Shown one piece after another: positions 1-12,272 of a DNA stretch of 64,000 nucleotides. Origin of the DNA: Earliella scabrosa (lineage: Eukaryota; Basidiomycota; Agaricomycetes; Polyporales; Polyporaceae); contig JABYQQ010000002.1 of assembly GCA_022605405.1 (NCBI GenBank), positions 1,798,001 to 1,862,000 on the forward strand, in the 5' to 3' direction. The first letter of the stretch is position 1. Each line of letters begins with the position of its first letter. The translations under genes and the position numbers were made by a program. The notes below the pieces were generated by a model, which was given only the letters and a program-made list of their open reading frames with translations, had not been told where the DNA came from and ran no database searches.

Positions 1-2334
1 CGCGGCCGTGGCAGTCCTGAGTCTTGTTCCCGCACGTCGAGTGCTCGAACTCGCACAGCTGGCCGTCCCACGGCTCGCCAGGGCTTTCGCAGTATGCGCC
101 AAGCCTTCAAATCACGTCAGCATCGCGCTCGACAGGGATGGACGCAGTGCCTACGTGTTCGGGCTAGTGTCTCCGACGTTGGCTGTGGGACAGAAACCTC
201 AGCACGGAGATCGTTGTGAGACACAAGGTACATACATTGAGTGAAGCCGGCGACGAACGTCGTGTTGCCGGGCATTGCGTCGGGCTCAACCATCGCTTCG
301 TAGAGGTACGCAGCCATGCCCTTGTTGTCGCTGCTGACCAGCGTGTTGTTCTGCGTGACGTTAGAAGATACCTAACATATTCCCAAGAGCCGAACACACC
401 TCGTAAATACTCGTGCCGTGGACCGGGTAGAAGCTGAGGAAGCCCCTCGCGTTCCCGCTCTGGTCGTCGAACCGGAGGAGCGTCATGTCCTTGTCTTGGT
501 CATGCTCATAGCGGGCACGCTCGGCGGCCGGGTTCGCAAGATACGCGAACGGAGACCGGTTGATGTTCCCGTCCAATACCGTCGTGTTGCCGACACTGAG
601 CTTGCCTGGCGCAAGGCTGTTGTGTGCGCGTTGGACCGCGAGGACTGTACCGGCGACGATCGCATCTGCGCTCTGCTTGACGTACCCGAGCGCAGTAATC
701 TGCGGGAGGAGGTTCTCAAGGTACCCGCCGACCCCGCTGTGCTGGTGCGTCGAGACGAGCGCGATATTGTCGTTGTTGTACAAGTCGGGGAACTGCGAGG
801 ATAGGGCCTTGACGATCGAGCGGCGGATACCGGTGTCGCCCATGGCGATGTCTAGCAGGAGCGTGAATCTTTGCCTGAGTGGACAGGATAGAGAATGGAC
901 GTACCTGCGTTGATGAAGACAACGCGGTTTGATGGGTTCGAAGGGTCCGCGATGATCCACGCACGGCTGCGTTGCCGCATATGCAATCCTGTGTCGACCT
1001 GGGCGAGGCTGGCATATCCCTAGATACGTGAAGGATCAGCATACGATCCGGTTTGAGAGGAGGCGGAGCTCAAAAGAGGTCCGCAGGGCGAGAGATTGGA
1101 ACGCATTCAAGCAGGTACCGAACCTAGCATTGAATGACAATGCCTGTGTGCGTGAACAAACTCATGTCACCAGTGCACCGCTCTGACTGTCATCACGGCC
1201 CACGGCGCGAGCTCTAAGACTATAATGAGATCAAGAGCTATCCAGTCGGCACGTATACAGTTTGATGACCGGGATGAGCCACCGTCGACGCTCGTGTGAC
1301 TGGGGTAAAACCTAGTGGCCTGCCACGCTCGCAGAATAACTCAAGGCCAGCGCTGCCGCGTTCTCAGGCAACGACCTGGGCTGACGCTGAATAGCCGCCA
1401 GTGCGAACGTTGTGAAGCAATGCGCATATATGCATCTGCCAGCATCAACACGTGCACAAGACTAAGTATCTCGTGGATCCGCGTAATGGCATCTTACGCT
1501 GTTCTCTGTCCATCTCAGTGTCCCTTTTCGGACGGGGCGGAGACGAGGCAGATATCGTCTGGTGACGAGATTATCATAGCGCGTCATCGTCTCGATGCAA
1601 GGGCAGCAAGCCCATCGAGCATATCTCAGGTCCGGATGCACCTCGCTATATGCGCCTCATCATGGGACGAGAAGGAAATCCTCGGACGCGCCATGACGCG
1701 TGATATGAACCCTGCTTGTTCGGGTGTAGGCAGTTCCGTATCAGACATAGCACGTTCAGAACGTGAATATATGCGTCCTTTCGTTCCCGAGCACGGCGAG
1801 CATACCAGAATTTGGGATGAGAGAAAAGGCAGCGAGGGGAAGATCACCCAAGGTGACTGAGGAAGCCTGATGCGTCGCGTCCAGGGGCAGAACCCGCCGG
1901 ATAATCGCAGTACCGACGCGCCGGAGCAAGGGACATGGGAGTTATCTTCTTAGTTCCCGACGAGCCCGACTCCGAGCATCGTTAGGCAGCGTTGGGCATG
2001 GGCCGCATGGCCATAGATACGGTCCAGGGCAGCGAAGACAAGAACTCACCATCATATTCGTCTCCACGACCGGACTGGTCACAATATCATCCTCAGCATA
2101 CGAGCAAAGATACCGAGGGGGTAGAATAGCTACCCAGTGACGTCCCCGATGCCTATATGCGCGTTCTTTCGTCAACGTCGTCCTCCAGGATCTCTCAGAT
2201 GGTGGATACGCACCGAGACCGAGCAAGTACTGCCCAGCGACTCCCTGAACTCCCGCTTGAGCTCCATTGAGGAAGACGGTGGCGGTCGTGAGGTATGCGG
2301 TCAAGCAGAGGAGGCCATGGTGAAGGAGCTGCAT
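1..2334 (-). CDS. Neutral ceramidase, 3' end outside the window, 5' part doubtful
   Basis: Neutral/alkaline ceramidases hydrolyse ceramide to sphingosine and fatty acid. Exons read on the minus strand: 2214-2334 (start Met plus a hydrophobic signal peptide, ending GQYLLGLG), 2050-2091 (VVETNMM), 905-1019 (GYASLAQVDTGLHMRQR), 400-851 (contains STHQHSGVGGY), 236-350, 155-182 (NVGDTSPN, the family's nucleophile-serine motif) and 1-104 (CEFEHSTCGN), continuing left of the window. Junctions from 2050 leftward keep phase. Two oddities: no GT-AG choice cleanly joins the first two exons (the obvious donor at 2213 leaves phase 1, the acceptor before 2091 needs phase 0), and the usual DITGP motif reads DIVTSP. 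A 1030-nt intron (1020-2049) follows the second exon. The catalytic core is intact, so this is either a working gene with an unusual 5' end or an early pseudogene. Family assignment is firm; the 5' model is not. Confidence 0.8.
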
Positions 2335-4345
2335 GATGGACCGCCCGAGTCCCCAGAGGTCGTCGGGGAGAGATGAGGGGTCGACGAGGTACATGGGCAC
2401 GACGAGGCCGGGGTATATATGGGCGGTGGAGAGACGGCAATCGGTGATGAGGTCACCCAGAGACCATGCGGTTGTTATGTATGCTTGCTATCACGGGAAC
2501 CAAATCCAGGGTCCTGAGAGGTCCTGAGGCACTTGAGCGGTCCAAGGGCAGATCGAGAGGAAGACGAACTGAGATCCCTGTCTGATTCCATCAGTCCTTC
2601 TCGTTGCCTTCTCCCGGGAAACGCCGGACCCTTCTTGCCTCTCGACCACTACTATGACTTACCTCTTGACCCTTGACCATCTTGTGCTGCATAGCAGACT
2701 ATCATAAACCCTTCCGTCAACACGCGGTATCTGCAAGTTGCGCTGTTGGCAAGAACCCGGATGCTGAGGGGATGGAGGTGTCCTGTGGCCTCGGGTGCGG
2801 GAAGGTACGTTCCCTGTTACGCCAGCGTAACTGACATCTTTCAATTCGGACCATGCGGTACACGGACCTCCTGGCATGGAGAATTCTCCGTCGAGCAACC
2901 CTACCGGCAGAAGATGCCGGTATGAGCCTTTCGTAGTACCTCCCGAAATACCGTAGGCAAACTCCTTCCACGTGTCAACCTTGCGATGCGCAGTGAGTAC
3001 AACTCCCATATTGCTTCTTATGCATCGGAACACATGGATCGTCCCCCACAGCCTGCCTCTGTCGATGTCTTCGCTCACGCGATCCACAAGGCAACTCGCA
3101 GCCAGCGTCTTGGTGCTGCGCCCTCAGGATGGATTCAGAATCGAGATCAAACGTAGCTCCAGCTAATTCGGAGTCCCGGGAGGCTCTCACCGTGCATCGC
3201 TTGTTTGACATTTCGGTGATCTGCCACCTTGCACCGTATATCCTCGTTCTACATCCGCACTGTGGCCTCTATCCTGTCCGCAACACCCAAGTCTGTGCGC
3301 TCGCAGTCTGGCTCTCTGGCTGGACTGCGCTCTCCCACGTCACTACGGTTTCGGCTCGGTCCCAGGCTCCGTAGTGTTATGATCTAACCTACCGCCGTCG
3401 TAGCTTCAGCAACGCATGTGCTCTCACCTCGGCGATGTCAATGCCGGACCTTCCCTGCTTCGGCCCTATTATAGCGTCTCGGGCTCCTCGGGCTTTGAAC
3501 AATAGTGCGCGTCTTCACCTCTGAGCTACATATGTACGCATTCCGAGGCTCGCTCTCGAGGGGTCTGGTCATGGTCGCTGATAGGATACGGGCGTGCAAG
3601 CCGTCCAGTACTGGTCAATGTCAATATACATGATTGGCATGCATCATCCGCGGCGGCACGTATCCGGCGAGGCACGCATTGCTCGAACTCGGGCAGACTC
3701 AAGAACAACGGACAGCGTGCATCTTAGATTCTCTTGCGCAGATGAACGGGTCATCCACCTTCAAGTTGAGCACATTCGTGTATGAAGTGGGCAAGCATTG
3801 ACTTCTGCCTGGCTGTGCTAAATAGTTCACATACTCGTAATGCTACGGATGACACGAATTTGAAGGGTGGTCACGCCGGTGGGAGTGCGTGAACGCTCGA
3901 CCTACGCAAGCTCATCGCGCAAAAGCGACTTTCCCCGACCTGTAAGTACTGGTGATGACCACATATATCGAAGGATGAAGGCAAGACTCGAGTGCTTACC
4001 ACCACGCTCGTAGCCCTGATTTCGGGTTAGGGTCAGGAGAAACACGTCATCCCATCCCGCGGTCCTGACACAAGCCGTTGTGCTTGTACCAAGCCCCCTT
4101 TGCTAGCATCTGCAGGGAGCTGCAGGGCTTCCGAATTCCAGCAGCGACCTCGGCAAGGCAACGATAATCCTACCAGCAGGAATCGGAGGGAGGATACCAC
4201 ATCCGCGACGCGCGACAGTTTCAGGGTATGCATGTAGCAAGCTTCCGGATGCCTTCGATAGTTCTCGCGATTCAATACGATCGCTGGCTACGACGAGACA
4301 GTAGAATGACCGTAAGAACAAGGACGCGCCATCAGCCATCATACA
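2335..4345. other. Intergenic, nothing recognised
   Basis: Only short overlapping reading frames without recognisable motifs, signal peptides or consistent splice patterns. I see no RNA gene or repeat with clear ends. Confidence 0.4.
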
Positions 4346-6001
4346 TCAGTCCCAGTACCATGGCTGGCTGGTCTGCCAATACTGCCCAAAGACCGGCCAC
4401 CGAAGGCTCTCTGAGCGCGTCCGTGCGACACACACCTCCACGTCGTTTGCGTCGCTGAACGGCCTCCCGAAGCTCCTTAACGTTGAGGGCTCGCTCCGGA
4501 CGTAGTCGAATACGGACTGCGCCTGCGTGTCCGTCAAATTCGCACGCTCGACCACTTCGGTCTCCAACACGAGACGGATGTGCTTGAGCGCCCGCGGGGG
4601 AGGGATGATGGCGGTCAGCAAGTCGCACTAGAGAAAGACTCGCGCAACCACGCCCCAGTGTCAGTGTCAACAAGAGCCACAGTGCGAGCGCGAACGTACC
4701 GCGTAGAACGCGACCTCCGACTCCGCCGCACTCATCCAGCGTCCATCCTCCCCCACTTCCGAGCACTCTTCCTCAGCCTCTTTCGACTCTCCTGGTTCGG
4801 TACCATCTTGTCCAGAATCGCCCTCGACGCTCGAGTCCGACTCATCGGAGTCCGAGTCAGCACGACGCTTGCCGACGACGACGTCGACACTGACGGCTTG
4901 AACAAACGCGAACCGAGGGGAGCGCAGGAGCGCAAGCAGCGCCTCCAACCCACTGAAGTCCACACCAAGCTGGAGATGCTTCGGCCGCATATCCAGCAGC
5001 ACCGTCTCGAAATCTTCCTCGACCGTCCGCAGGTCCTTCCAGATCCGCAGCGAGGCGACCCCACACACGAGCCCGAGCGCATACAGCGACCCAACTTCGC
5101 CCGCACACGCCGACAGCGCCCGCCACATCCCGTGCTGGCGCTGGTCCTCCTGGTTCACCCTGCGCACCTCGGCGCTCACAGAATGAAAGAGGTATTGCCA
5201 TTGGGGTGAGGAAGAATGGTTGGGAACGAGCTCCAGCGTGTCGAGGTTCGGGAAGGCGTGGGCATAGGCGGCGGGCGAGATCGGTCCACCGCGAATCAGG
5301 CCATCGAAGTCCGCATCCGGAGGCTCAACCGCGATCCCGAGGCGACGCACTCGGGGGAAAAGCTGGATGTGGCGCAGACGCTCTACATCCTCGCCATGAA
5401 AGTCGCAGTAGACGACTTGCAATGAGGCAGCGAAGGGTGTGAGGAGCGTCACCGGGGCTCCGGGCCCGCTTGCTTCCACGGGGTCCAGAGGAGCGGGATG
5501 GCAGCATGTGAGGCTCGTCAGCGGAGACGCGATCGACCTGACGACGGCGCGGGTGCGAGGCGATGTAGAGTGGATTGTGACGTGCCGGAGGGTCGTCATC
5601 GCAGTGAGGGCCCTGCCGATGGGCTCGTTGCGCAGCAGCTCGTCTGCGCCCTGCAGAATGAGAGTCTTCATCGCCAGCGCGGGGTGAGTGAAAAGCCGGA
5701 TCCATGCGAGGATGGCCGGATGTGTGTCAGATGTATGGTCGAAGTCTTCATCCTCGTCGGATTCGTCGCAATCGATGGTCACCTCCCGCAGATAAGGGAA
5801 ACGGGTGTGTTCGTGGGCAAACATGAAGGACGCAAACAGGATGATGTTGTTGCAGGAGAGAGCAACTCCCGGCTCTAGGAGGTACCTTGCACCCGCCAGG
5901 TACAGCGCGTGGCAGGTCTCCATGAGGGATATGATGCTTTTGTATGCAGAAAAGCTCATGACGTGCAACATCGCATCGAAACAGAGTTGGGCGTTATCCA
6001 T
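4346..6001 (-). CDS. F-box-like / leucine-rich protein 1
   Basis: Two exons, 4700-6001 and 4346-4627, joined by a 72-nt phase-0 intron (donor GTACGT, acceptor CTAG), give about 527 residues. Residues 5-45 look like a basidiomycete F-box-like helix set (LCFDAMLHVMSF, then METCHALYLAGARYLLEPG). The middle has loosely repeated leucine-rich segments, and residues 375-425 form an acidic, serine-rich linker. By family knowledge such proteins are candidate substrate receptors of SCF ubiquitin ligases; the substrate is unknown. The same two-exon plan (434 codons, then 85-94) recurs in the gene at 10654-12272, so the two are paralogues, with broken relatives at 6030-6804. No transmembrane or secretion signal is visible. 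Confidence 0.75.
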
Positions 6002-6029
6002 TGTCGCACTGGAATGCGATCAGTCCCGT

Positions 6030-6804
6030 ATCAGGAGTCCCCGCGACGAAGAAACATACCTCTCACTTGTGTGACGCAGTCTACGGCTTGGTAGGGGGAT
6101 GACAGGGAGACATCCATATAGATCGGGTAGCCCAAGTTGGCTCGCCGCAGCACACCTTTTCGCACGACGACCACGACGCGTGCTATCTGGTTGTCGTAAC
6201 GAAATGAGCTCATTCGGCGACAGATAACCTGCTCCTATTGTGAGCAGGCGCAAGTATCGGAATCCGGCGCCATCTTGAGCCAACATGGAGGCAGAGAAGG
6301 AGACGATTTCGCGGGGATCGCGAATCATCACCCCGTTGTAGAAAAGATATTTGACACCTTCGATGTATAGCGCATAGCAGGTAATTATGAGGGAAAAGAT
6401 TGTGGAGTCGTCGGAATACTCCATGAGCCTGTTGAGGACGTCGAAGGGAAGTATAGGAGGGAGACATACGGTGACGAAGACTTCGGGCCAACGTGGAGGG
6501 GCTTCAACCGCACGTTCAGCAACATCGTCTCAAACTCCTCTGCAAGTGTCCCCAGGTCTTTCCACATGCTCAGCGTAGGGGCGTCGCATGGGAGCCCGAG
6601 CCTACAGCAGGTTTTGACTGTCATGAGACTGACGAATTGGAAAATCGGTGATGTGATCACTGTGATGTAGGCACTGACGAAGTTCGAGACTGTTTGGAGC
6701 GGTCGTGCGCATAAAGATGCAGAACGTACCTTCTCGTGCTCTGTCCATTCCAATGATTGCTCCGCTGCCTTTCCTCTCTTTTGTTCCGCTCTCACTTCCC
6801 CCAT
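6030..6804 (-). pseudogene. Scrambled F-box-like relics
   Basis: Two pieces of an F-box-like gene lie head to tail in the wrong order. In transcription direction, about 6640-6480 first encodes a C-terminal-type piece (MWKDLGTLAEEFETMLLNVR, matching IWKDLRTVEEDFETVLLDMR of the intact neighbour). Then 6465-6190 encodes an N-terminal F-box piece (LPFDVLNRLMEYSDDSTIF, YALYIEGVKYLFYNGV). The frame shifts near 6190 and no plausible C-terminus follows. This looks like two tandem paralogues collapsed by deletion. The homology is seen directly; the mechanism is inferred. Confidence 0.65.
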
Positions 6805-7164
6805 CCAAACTGAGATGTACGAGTGGGAGACTGACTCTCGACGACGTCCTTCCTGCGCTCGCAGACGGACAGGGTCTGGGCCTTTGCTTGTCCTCCCTAG
6901 GCAGATGATTGTGCAGACCTACTGAGACAGCGATGAACGGTACCTTGAAGTATGCGCTTCATGCGGGCGCCCAGTTGTTTCCTCCAACGTCGTTGCGCGT
7001 AGCTCTCCGCCGCCGTCGTGCGCAGGCGTGCTCACTCACTACTGTGAGAAACCCACATAGGTATGGTATGTTCAGCTGACTCTTCGCGGTCCTTCTGGTA
7101 CTGATATTCGAAGGCTGTCGTCTCGTGCTCGAGTCGATTCGGATGATGGGTGCAGGGGATGACA

Positions 7165-7239
7165 GCGTTCCACAGTAGCGCCCTAGACCGGCAAACAATG
7201 ACAAACATATTGCCGGTCTAGGGCGCTACTGTGGAACGC
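7165..7239. repeat. 28-bp perfect inverted repeat (foldback)
   Basis: Positions 7165-7192 (GCGTTCCACAGTAGCGCC...) and 7212-7239 are exact reverse complements, separated by a 19-nt AT-rich loop. I find no convincing target-site duplication and no coding capacity. It could be the remains of a small foldback element or a hairpin left by an inverted duplication. Confidence 0.85.
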
Positions 7240-7288
7240 ACTCACTCAACTCAAACATGTCCAGTCTGTGTCCAGTACTCTTCTCCCT

Positions 7289-8244
7289 ATGCTTGGCTCC
7301 GAGAGCAGGAAACGCAATTTGCCGTTGCTCTCAGTACCGAAACCCAAATTGCAGGCATATGTCGCCCGAAGATGACCGGTGACCGCGGTCGGCGCACCGC
7401 GACGATTTGAACTTGAACCTCGTGCGTCGCCCCCTTCCTCTTTCATATGACAGCCCCTGAACCGCATGATCCAGGAAGAAAATGGTTGCCAGATGCTCAT
7501 CGACATCTTCCTCCTCCGGGTCGCCGCAATGTCAGAGGAGAGCGGCGGGCGCCTTCTCATCTTCCCGAGGTGCCAGGTCACCGCCATCGAACTGTGCGGA
7601 CTGGATCAGACGTGCAAAGTTGGAGGAATGCTCGACGAGGTCCTTGAGCTGCTTCCCGAGAACAAGTTGAAGTCCTATGCCCGTGAGTTCCCACCTCATC
7701 CCAGCATGCCGGTCACTACATCTTATCCATCTGGTGCCTGACATTTTCCTGCCTTCACCGTGGCACGTCACAGTGGGAGACATGAAAGAGGCTGTTTTGC
7801 CATCGTGGAAGCCGAGCTAGCTCCGAATGGGCGCCGCTTGTTGGGCCGTGCATTGCCGCATGCAGTCCTGCAGGTGGCCGTGCTCACAAAGGCCCTAGAG
7901 TGAGTTGCACGCTACCACAGAACTTACGGCCCCATCGCGTTGGTGCTGAGCGGAGAATGCTAAGTTGCCACACATGTACGGCGCGGTCACGGACGGGCGC
8001 GATTGGCAGTTCGTCTTGTTTACGCAGGGCCCTGACGGCGTTGGAGGCACCTATGAACGAGCCATGCCAATAAGCGCGTCCTCGCCCGACACGAGGGCTG
8101 CGATCACAGGGGTCATCAAGGATATGGTGCGTGTCCACAAGTGTCCACTGTGTGTCAGCGTCATGGGGCGCTTGGCTCATACTATGTCGTCCCTTTTCTG
8201 CTTGGTAGATTGAACATGCATCTGCGCCCGCGGTGCCACCTTGA
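7289..8244 (+). pseudogene. PD-(D/E)XK-like family protein, copy 1 (decayed)
   Basis: A damaged paralogue of the gene at 8996-10320. A first-exon relic starts at 7289 (MLGSESRKRNLP, compare MPVPEGKKRKLS), but the whole second-exon region is missing. Later exons survive: 7466-7691 (LRVAAMSEESGGRLLIFP), about 7786-7899 (GCFAIVEAELAPNGR), about 7970-8125 (MYGAVTDGRDWQF, GPDGVGG) and 8209-8244 (IEHASAPAVPP, stop). The conserved EAKR of the intact copy reads EAEL here, so the putative catalytic lysine is lost, and the third/fourth and fourth/fifth exon junctions do not keep frame. It is a pseudogene on three independent grounds. Confidence 0.7.
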
Positions 8245-8600
8245 TCAGGCCCGAGAGGTCCTCAGAGCTTCGCGCTGACGGTAAGCGCGATACTCCTCTT
8301 CAAGTTCCTCCTTTGCAAGCTCACCCTTCGTCTTCTCACACAGAACACGAAAGACCACCTCGTCCCCGTTCCCATCCAAAGCGATGTGAAGCGCTGCGAT
8401 GGGTTGTGCGTGAATTGGTCCGAGGATGGCGAGCATCGTTGAGGGCGGGTGCGAGTTGGCGGATCGTCAACGGTTTTGACCGGGACACAGAGAAATGCGT
8501 ACAATGTGGCAAACTTGAAGATCGTTTGCAATGGTCGTGGACAAGAGATCTCAGTACGCACCTTGTTCCTCTGTGTCCTTCTCAATGATAGCTCGTCTGT
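8245..8600 (-). other. Unassigned C-terminal gene fragment
   Basis: The minus strand encodes a stretch beginning near 8436 (MLAILGPIHAQPIAALHIAL, then a Lys/Glu-rich tail ending at 8245). Upstream of it, RPLQTIFKFATLY resembles RPLQTVSNFVSAY near 6700 beside the F-box relics. It is probably a fragment of a duplicated gene, but I cannot name the parent. 8601-8995 holds nothing I recognise. Confidence 0.3.
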
Positions 8601-8995
8601 CCGCTGCGTCTTCTCTGTGTTGCGTAGCCGTCGTTTCTCTCATACTAATCGAGTCGTGTGAGAGGGACATCGACGGCATTCTTCCTGCACTCGCACTTTG
8701 ACGAGTTTAGGTCGTGCGGAGTGTCCTGCGTCCATCGTGGGCGTAAGCTCATCGCCGTCCTCATCTTCAAGGTCTGCAGGCATTGTGCAGCGCGCTCACT
8801 CACTATTGACTACATAGCGCGTTCCTCCCGGTATTGAGATTGGAAGGCCATCGCACACCATCGCGGGGTGACTGTCATCGACTTGAACGTCACATTAGAC
8901 GCCAAACCGGTCATTGCCGGCGCCATGGTGCCGCTGAGCCCATAAACCCCTCTCTCTCTACACTAACATTCACTTCGCTGTCCTCTCTGCTCTCC

Positions 8996-10320
8996 ATGCC
9001 TGTCCCCGAGGGCAAGAAACGCAAGCTGTCCGCATCTTCGGACACCGGAGGTGACCCCGAAGTCACGTCGCCCGTAGTGGATCTCGAAGACCGCCGTGAC
9101 GACTTGGAACGCGGCCAAAGGATCGTCGGCAACCTCGTCAACGCACTAACAAAGGCATTGTCCTGGGAAGCCAAGGTATATGCGTGTGGCTCCGAGCATC
9201 TTTTCAGCATCATGCACTGACCGTCTTTTCAAGCAATCCCAACCCAAGTCCAAGCCGGCGAGTGCTGAAGACATCCTGCAGCAGGCCGGGATCGTCATAA
9301 ACAGTGACGAACATTGGTCACTGGAATCCTACGGTCTGGGCGGGACCGATCGAGACACTCTTGTTGAACAGGCAGCGCGATATCGTGACATGAATGTGGC
9401 ACCCGATGCCTTCATGTCTGCCGACAATTTCGATGGCATGTTTGACACCATATTACGCAACGTCTCCATCCTCGTGGGTCTTCCACTTTGTCGTCGAAAT
9501 TACAGTCCCTGAGCTCTAGCATCAGAGAGAAGGTGGAGTCCCCATGCTCGTCAACGCGGTCCTCCTCCGCGTCGCCGCAATGTTAGAAGAGAACGGCTGC
9601 CGCTTGCTCATCATCCCGAAGTACAAGGTCTCCTCCACCGATCTGCGCGGACCGAACGAGACGTGCACAGTGCGAGGGACGCTTGATTACCTCGTTGTGC
9701 TAGTCCCGGAGAACGAGGCGGGAAACGCCAGTGAGTGCCTATGGTACCCACCATATCGGTGACCACTGGCACATCTAGTATTCACCCATCTGGTACCAGA
9801 TTCTCTCCTCATCTCACCTATATGCGTCAATCTCATACTCGAGAAAGGCTGTTTCGCTGTTATGGAAGCGAAGCGAGCTCCGGATGGGTCCCGCTCTCTG
9901 AGCGATGCATTGCCGGAAGCGGTCCTGCATGCGGCCGCCCTCACAAAGCGCTTCAAGTGAGTTGCACGCTGACCCTGAACTGACGGCTCGGTCGCGTTGG
10001 TGCTGAGCGTCGAATACTAGGTTGACACGCATGTACGGCGCAGTCACGGACGGGATCGATTGGCAGTTTTTCGTATTCACGCCGGGCCCGGACGGCGTTG
10101 GAGGCACCTGCGAGCGAACCCTGCCGGTGAGCATCTCGCCGCCCGACTCAAGGGCTGCGATAACTGGGGTCATCAAGGATCTGGTGCGTTTCCACCGAGT
10201 CTCTCATTCGGCGCTCGGCTCATAGCATACCCCGCCTCTACTGCTTGGTAGGTCGAACGTGCATTAGTGGCGGCCACATCTCCCACTGGCATTGCGCCCC
10301 CGGCACCAGATGTTGTTTGA
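8996..10320 (+). CDS. PD-(D/E)XK nuclease-like family protein, copy 2
   Basis: This is the best-preserved of four local copies. Exons: 8996-9175 (MPVPEGKKRKLS), 9234-9473 (SLESYGLGGTDRD), 9520-9730 (LLRVAAMLEENGCRLLIIPK ending in LVVLVPENEAGNA), about 9800-9956 (KGCFAVMEAKRAPDG), 10021-10183 (MYGAVTDGIDWQFFVFTPGP) and 10252-10320 (stop TGA). All junctions are in phase if the fourth exon starts at 9800 (or 9778); the more family-like start at 9844 would break the frame, so this boundary is uncertain. The spaced Asp...E-x-K arrangement (GTLDYLVVL...MEAKR) and mixed alpha/beta pattern suggest a restriction-endonuclease-like fold. That is inference; I cannot name the family. The first exon is short, basic and acidic, with no signal peptide. 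Confidence 0.6.
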
Positions 10321-10653
10321 TGGACTGGCTACGTCACTACGTTCTTGCGACATTCTCAGCGTGTGGTTATTCTCTCGCCAACTCCCGCAGTTCCAGGTCG
10401 TACTCTGTCAGTAGATGTCGGAATGTGAGATTGTGTTCCCAGTCGCTATCATGCACGGTGGCGAGAGCATCATGCTGGGATCCTTATGGTCCAGAACACC
10501 ACCCGAGGATCTGCTATGTCGTACATGTTGCCCCATCAGAGCCACATGCACCTAGGGAGACCGCGCGCGGTCGCACATCAAGAGGAGTACTCATACTATA
10601 CATGTCGGAATCAACAGGGCCTAACGCAACACTCCTATTACTTGTCCTGACCA
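10321..10653. other. Convergent intergenic spacer
   Basis: The 3' ends of the nuclease-like gene and the F-box gene face each other here. No feature recognised. Confidence 0.4.
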
Positions 10654-12272
10654 CTAAGCAGCTCCGCGGAATCTCACCAAGGGTATTCCAAAGGCCTCCA
10701 GATCCATATCCTTGACGAGATCGACTGACACATGAGAGAGCGTTGGAATAGCGCCCTTGAGCCGACGAGCAAACGCGACTGGGTCCCACGTCCAGGACGA
10801 GGGCGGTCGGGAGGGCCCACTCACCCCAGACAGAATGCGCCAGTCGAGAGTGAGGTCCAACGTGCTGACCTCTGGGGGCAAAGACGAGAACGCCGGTATG
10901 AGATCCTCCTGACGGACAGAGTAGAGGGTCAGCACATATCTCCGAGCTTACAACGCCGTGATCTACTGACCAAGAGTTCGTCGATGGTCGCGGCATTCTC
11001 CCCTCTGATGGCCTCTGAACCGAGCATGATCTCAAGACGCAGCGTGCGGATGGTGCATGGCTCCAGCTTGCGGAGCACCTGGACGATGCTCGCCTTCGGC
11101 GGTTGCCAAGTCGATGCGCGGCACCACTGAAGAACATGGATGTCGACCGCTGTCGGACGTGCACCAGACAGCACCTCGAGGAGCATTCCTTCCTCCCATA
11201 CACCCGGGAACGCCGTGCACGAACGGATACGCACAGTAGGCACCGCGGCGACGGGTGTATATGCAAGAGCGTAGAGGGCATACAGACCTCCGGATAGTTC
11301 TTGCAAGGCAGGCCATGGACCGCCCTCCTCTGGCCGGGGATGTGCCTCCAAGTGCCTGCTACGTCTTGTGCGCAACACGAAGTCCATCTCGCGTGCGTCC
11401 ATACTTGGCAGTGGATCGGTGGGAAATACGCTGAAGATGGTGAGGTTCGGGAAAGCGCGGATGAATGGGGACATGTTTGGGACACTGGCAGGATCGCCCA
11501 CCTGGGCGAAGCCGTAGTTGAGGGTGAACGACCGTACTCGGGGGTAGCGCTGCACGACGAGATCGAGGGGGATGGGCTGTGCAAGGACTGATGACAGGTA
11601 ATCTGTCTGCGTCCACTTGAGCTCTTCTAGGGTTTCTGCAGAGCTATTGAGAACCGAGACAGGATTCGCTTGCAACAGTTCGGCGGGAGATGTGAACCCT
11701 GGGATCGCCGCGAGAGAGGATACGGCGGAAATATGTGCAGATACTAAGGACGAACGCGACTGGGACAGCATGAGACGCGTGGGCTCTCCAGCTTGGTGAA
11801 GGACCAGGTGCCTGATTGAGCGGCGCGATTGAATCGCGTTCCAGATGGGAAGACTCGCGGTAAGCAGCGGGTCGGAGGCATGCAGGACGAGGGTATCCAG
11901 AGGCGATTCGGGGCTTGCTAGCAGTTGCGCCAACTGACTGACCCACTCTGGTGAGTCGGAGTACACTCCGCCAAATGCGATGGTTAACTTCTGTAGGAAC
12001 GCGAGATACGCCTTGCCTTTGGCGGCGATCAGGTTGGAAAAAGAGGTGACGTCGCGGTCGTTCCTCAGCACAACGCCGTTCCGAATGAGATACTTCGTCC
12101 CCTGATCATTGAGAGCCCGACAGGTCTCCATCGTGGCACGTATGGTTGGCGACGACGCGTGCGACATGACGTGAAAGAGGACATCAACGGGTAGCCGTGA
12201 CCCCTCGATCGAGGTGACGGTGCGTGGAGGAGCTTGCTCCGATTCTGGCTCGATATGCGGTGTGGACTCCAT
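10654..12272 (-). CDS. F-box-like / leucine-rich protein 2
   Basis: Exons 10971-12272 and 10654-10908, joined in phase 0 across a 62-nt intron (donor GTCAGT), give about 518 residues. I chose the start at 12272 (MESTPHIEPESEQAPP) because the in-frame upstream extension has low-complexity character and crosses a likely leader. Residues 27-65 form the F-box-like helices (LPVDVLFHVMSHASSPTIRA, METCRALNDQGTKYLIRNG). Leucine-rich, weakly repeated segments follow to the C-terminus (DWRILSG, LSHVSVDLVKDMDLEAFG). Like its paralogue at 4346-6001 it is a candidate SCF substrate receptor of unknown target. The first exon is exactly 434 codons in both genes, supporting recent common ancestry. Confidence 0.75.

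Noticed and set aside
1315..1860. 181-codon open frame inside the ceramidase intron
   Set aside because: No motif, repeated aromatic or hydrophobic pattern, or splice partner; length is within chance for GC-rich DNA.
10514..11584. 356-codon minus-strand frame overlapping F-box gene 2
   Set aside because: Shadow frame of the F-box gene in another phase; low-complexity Ser/Arg composition and no recognisable domain.
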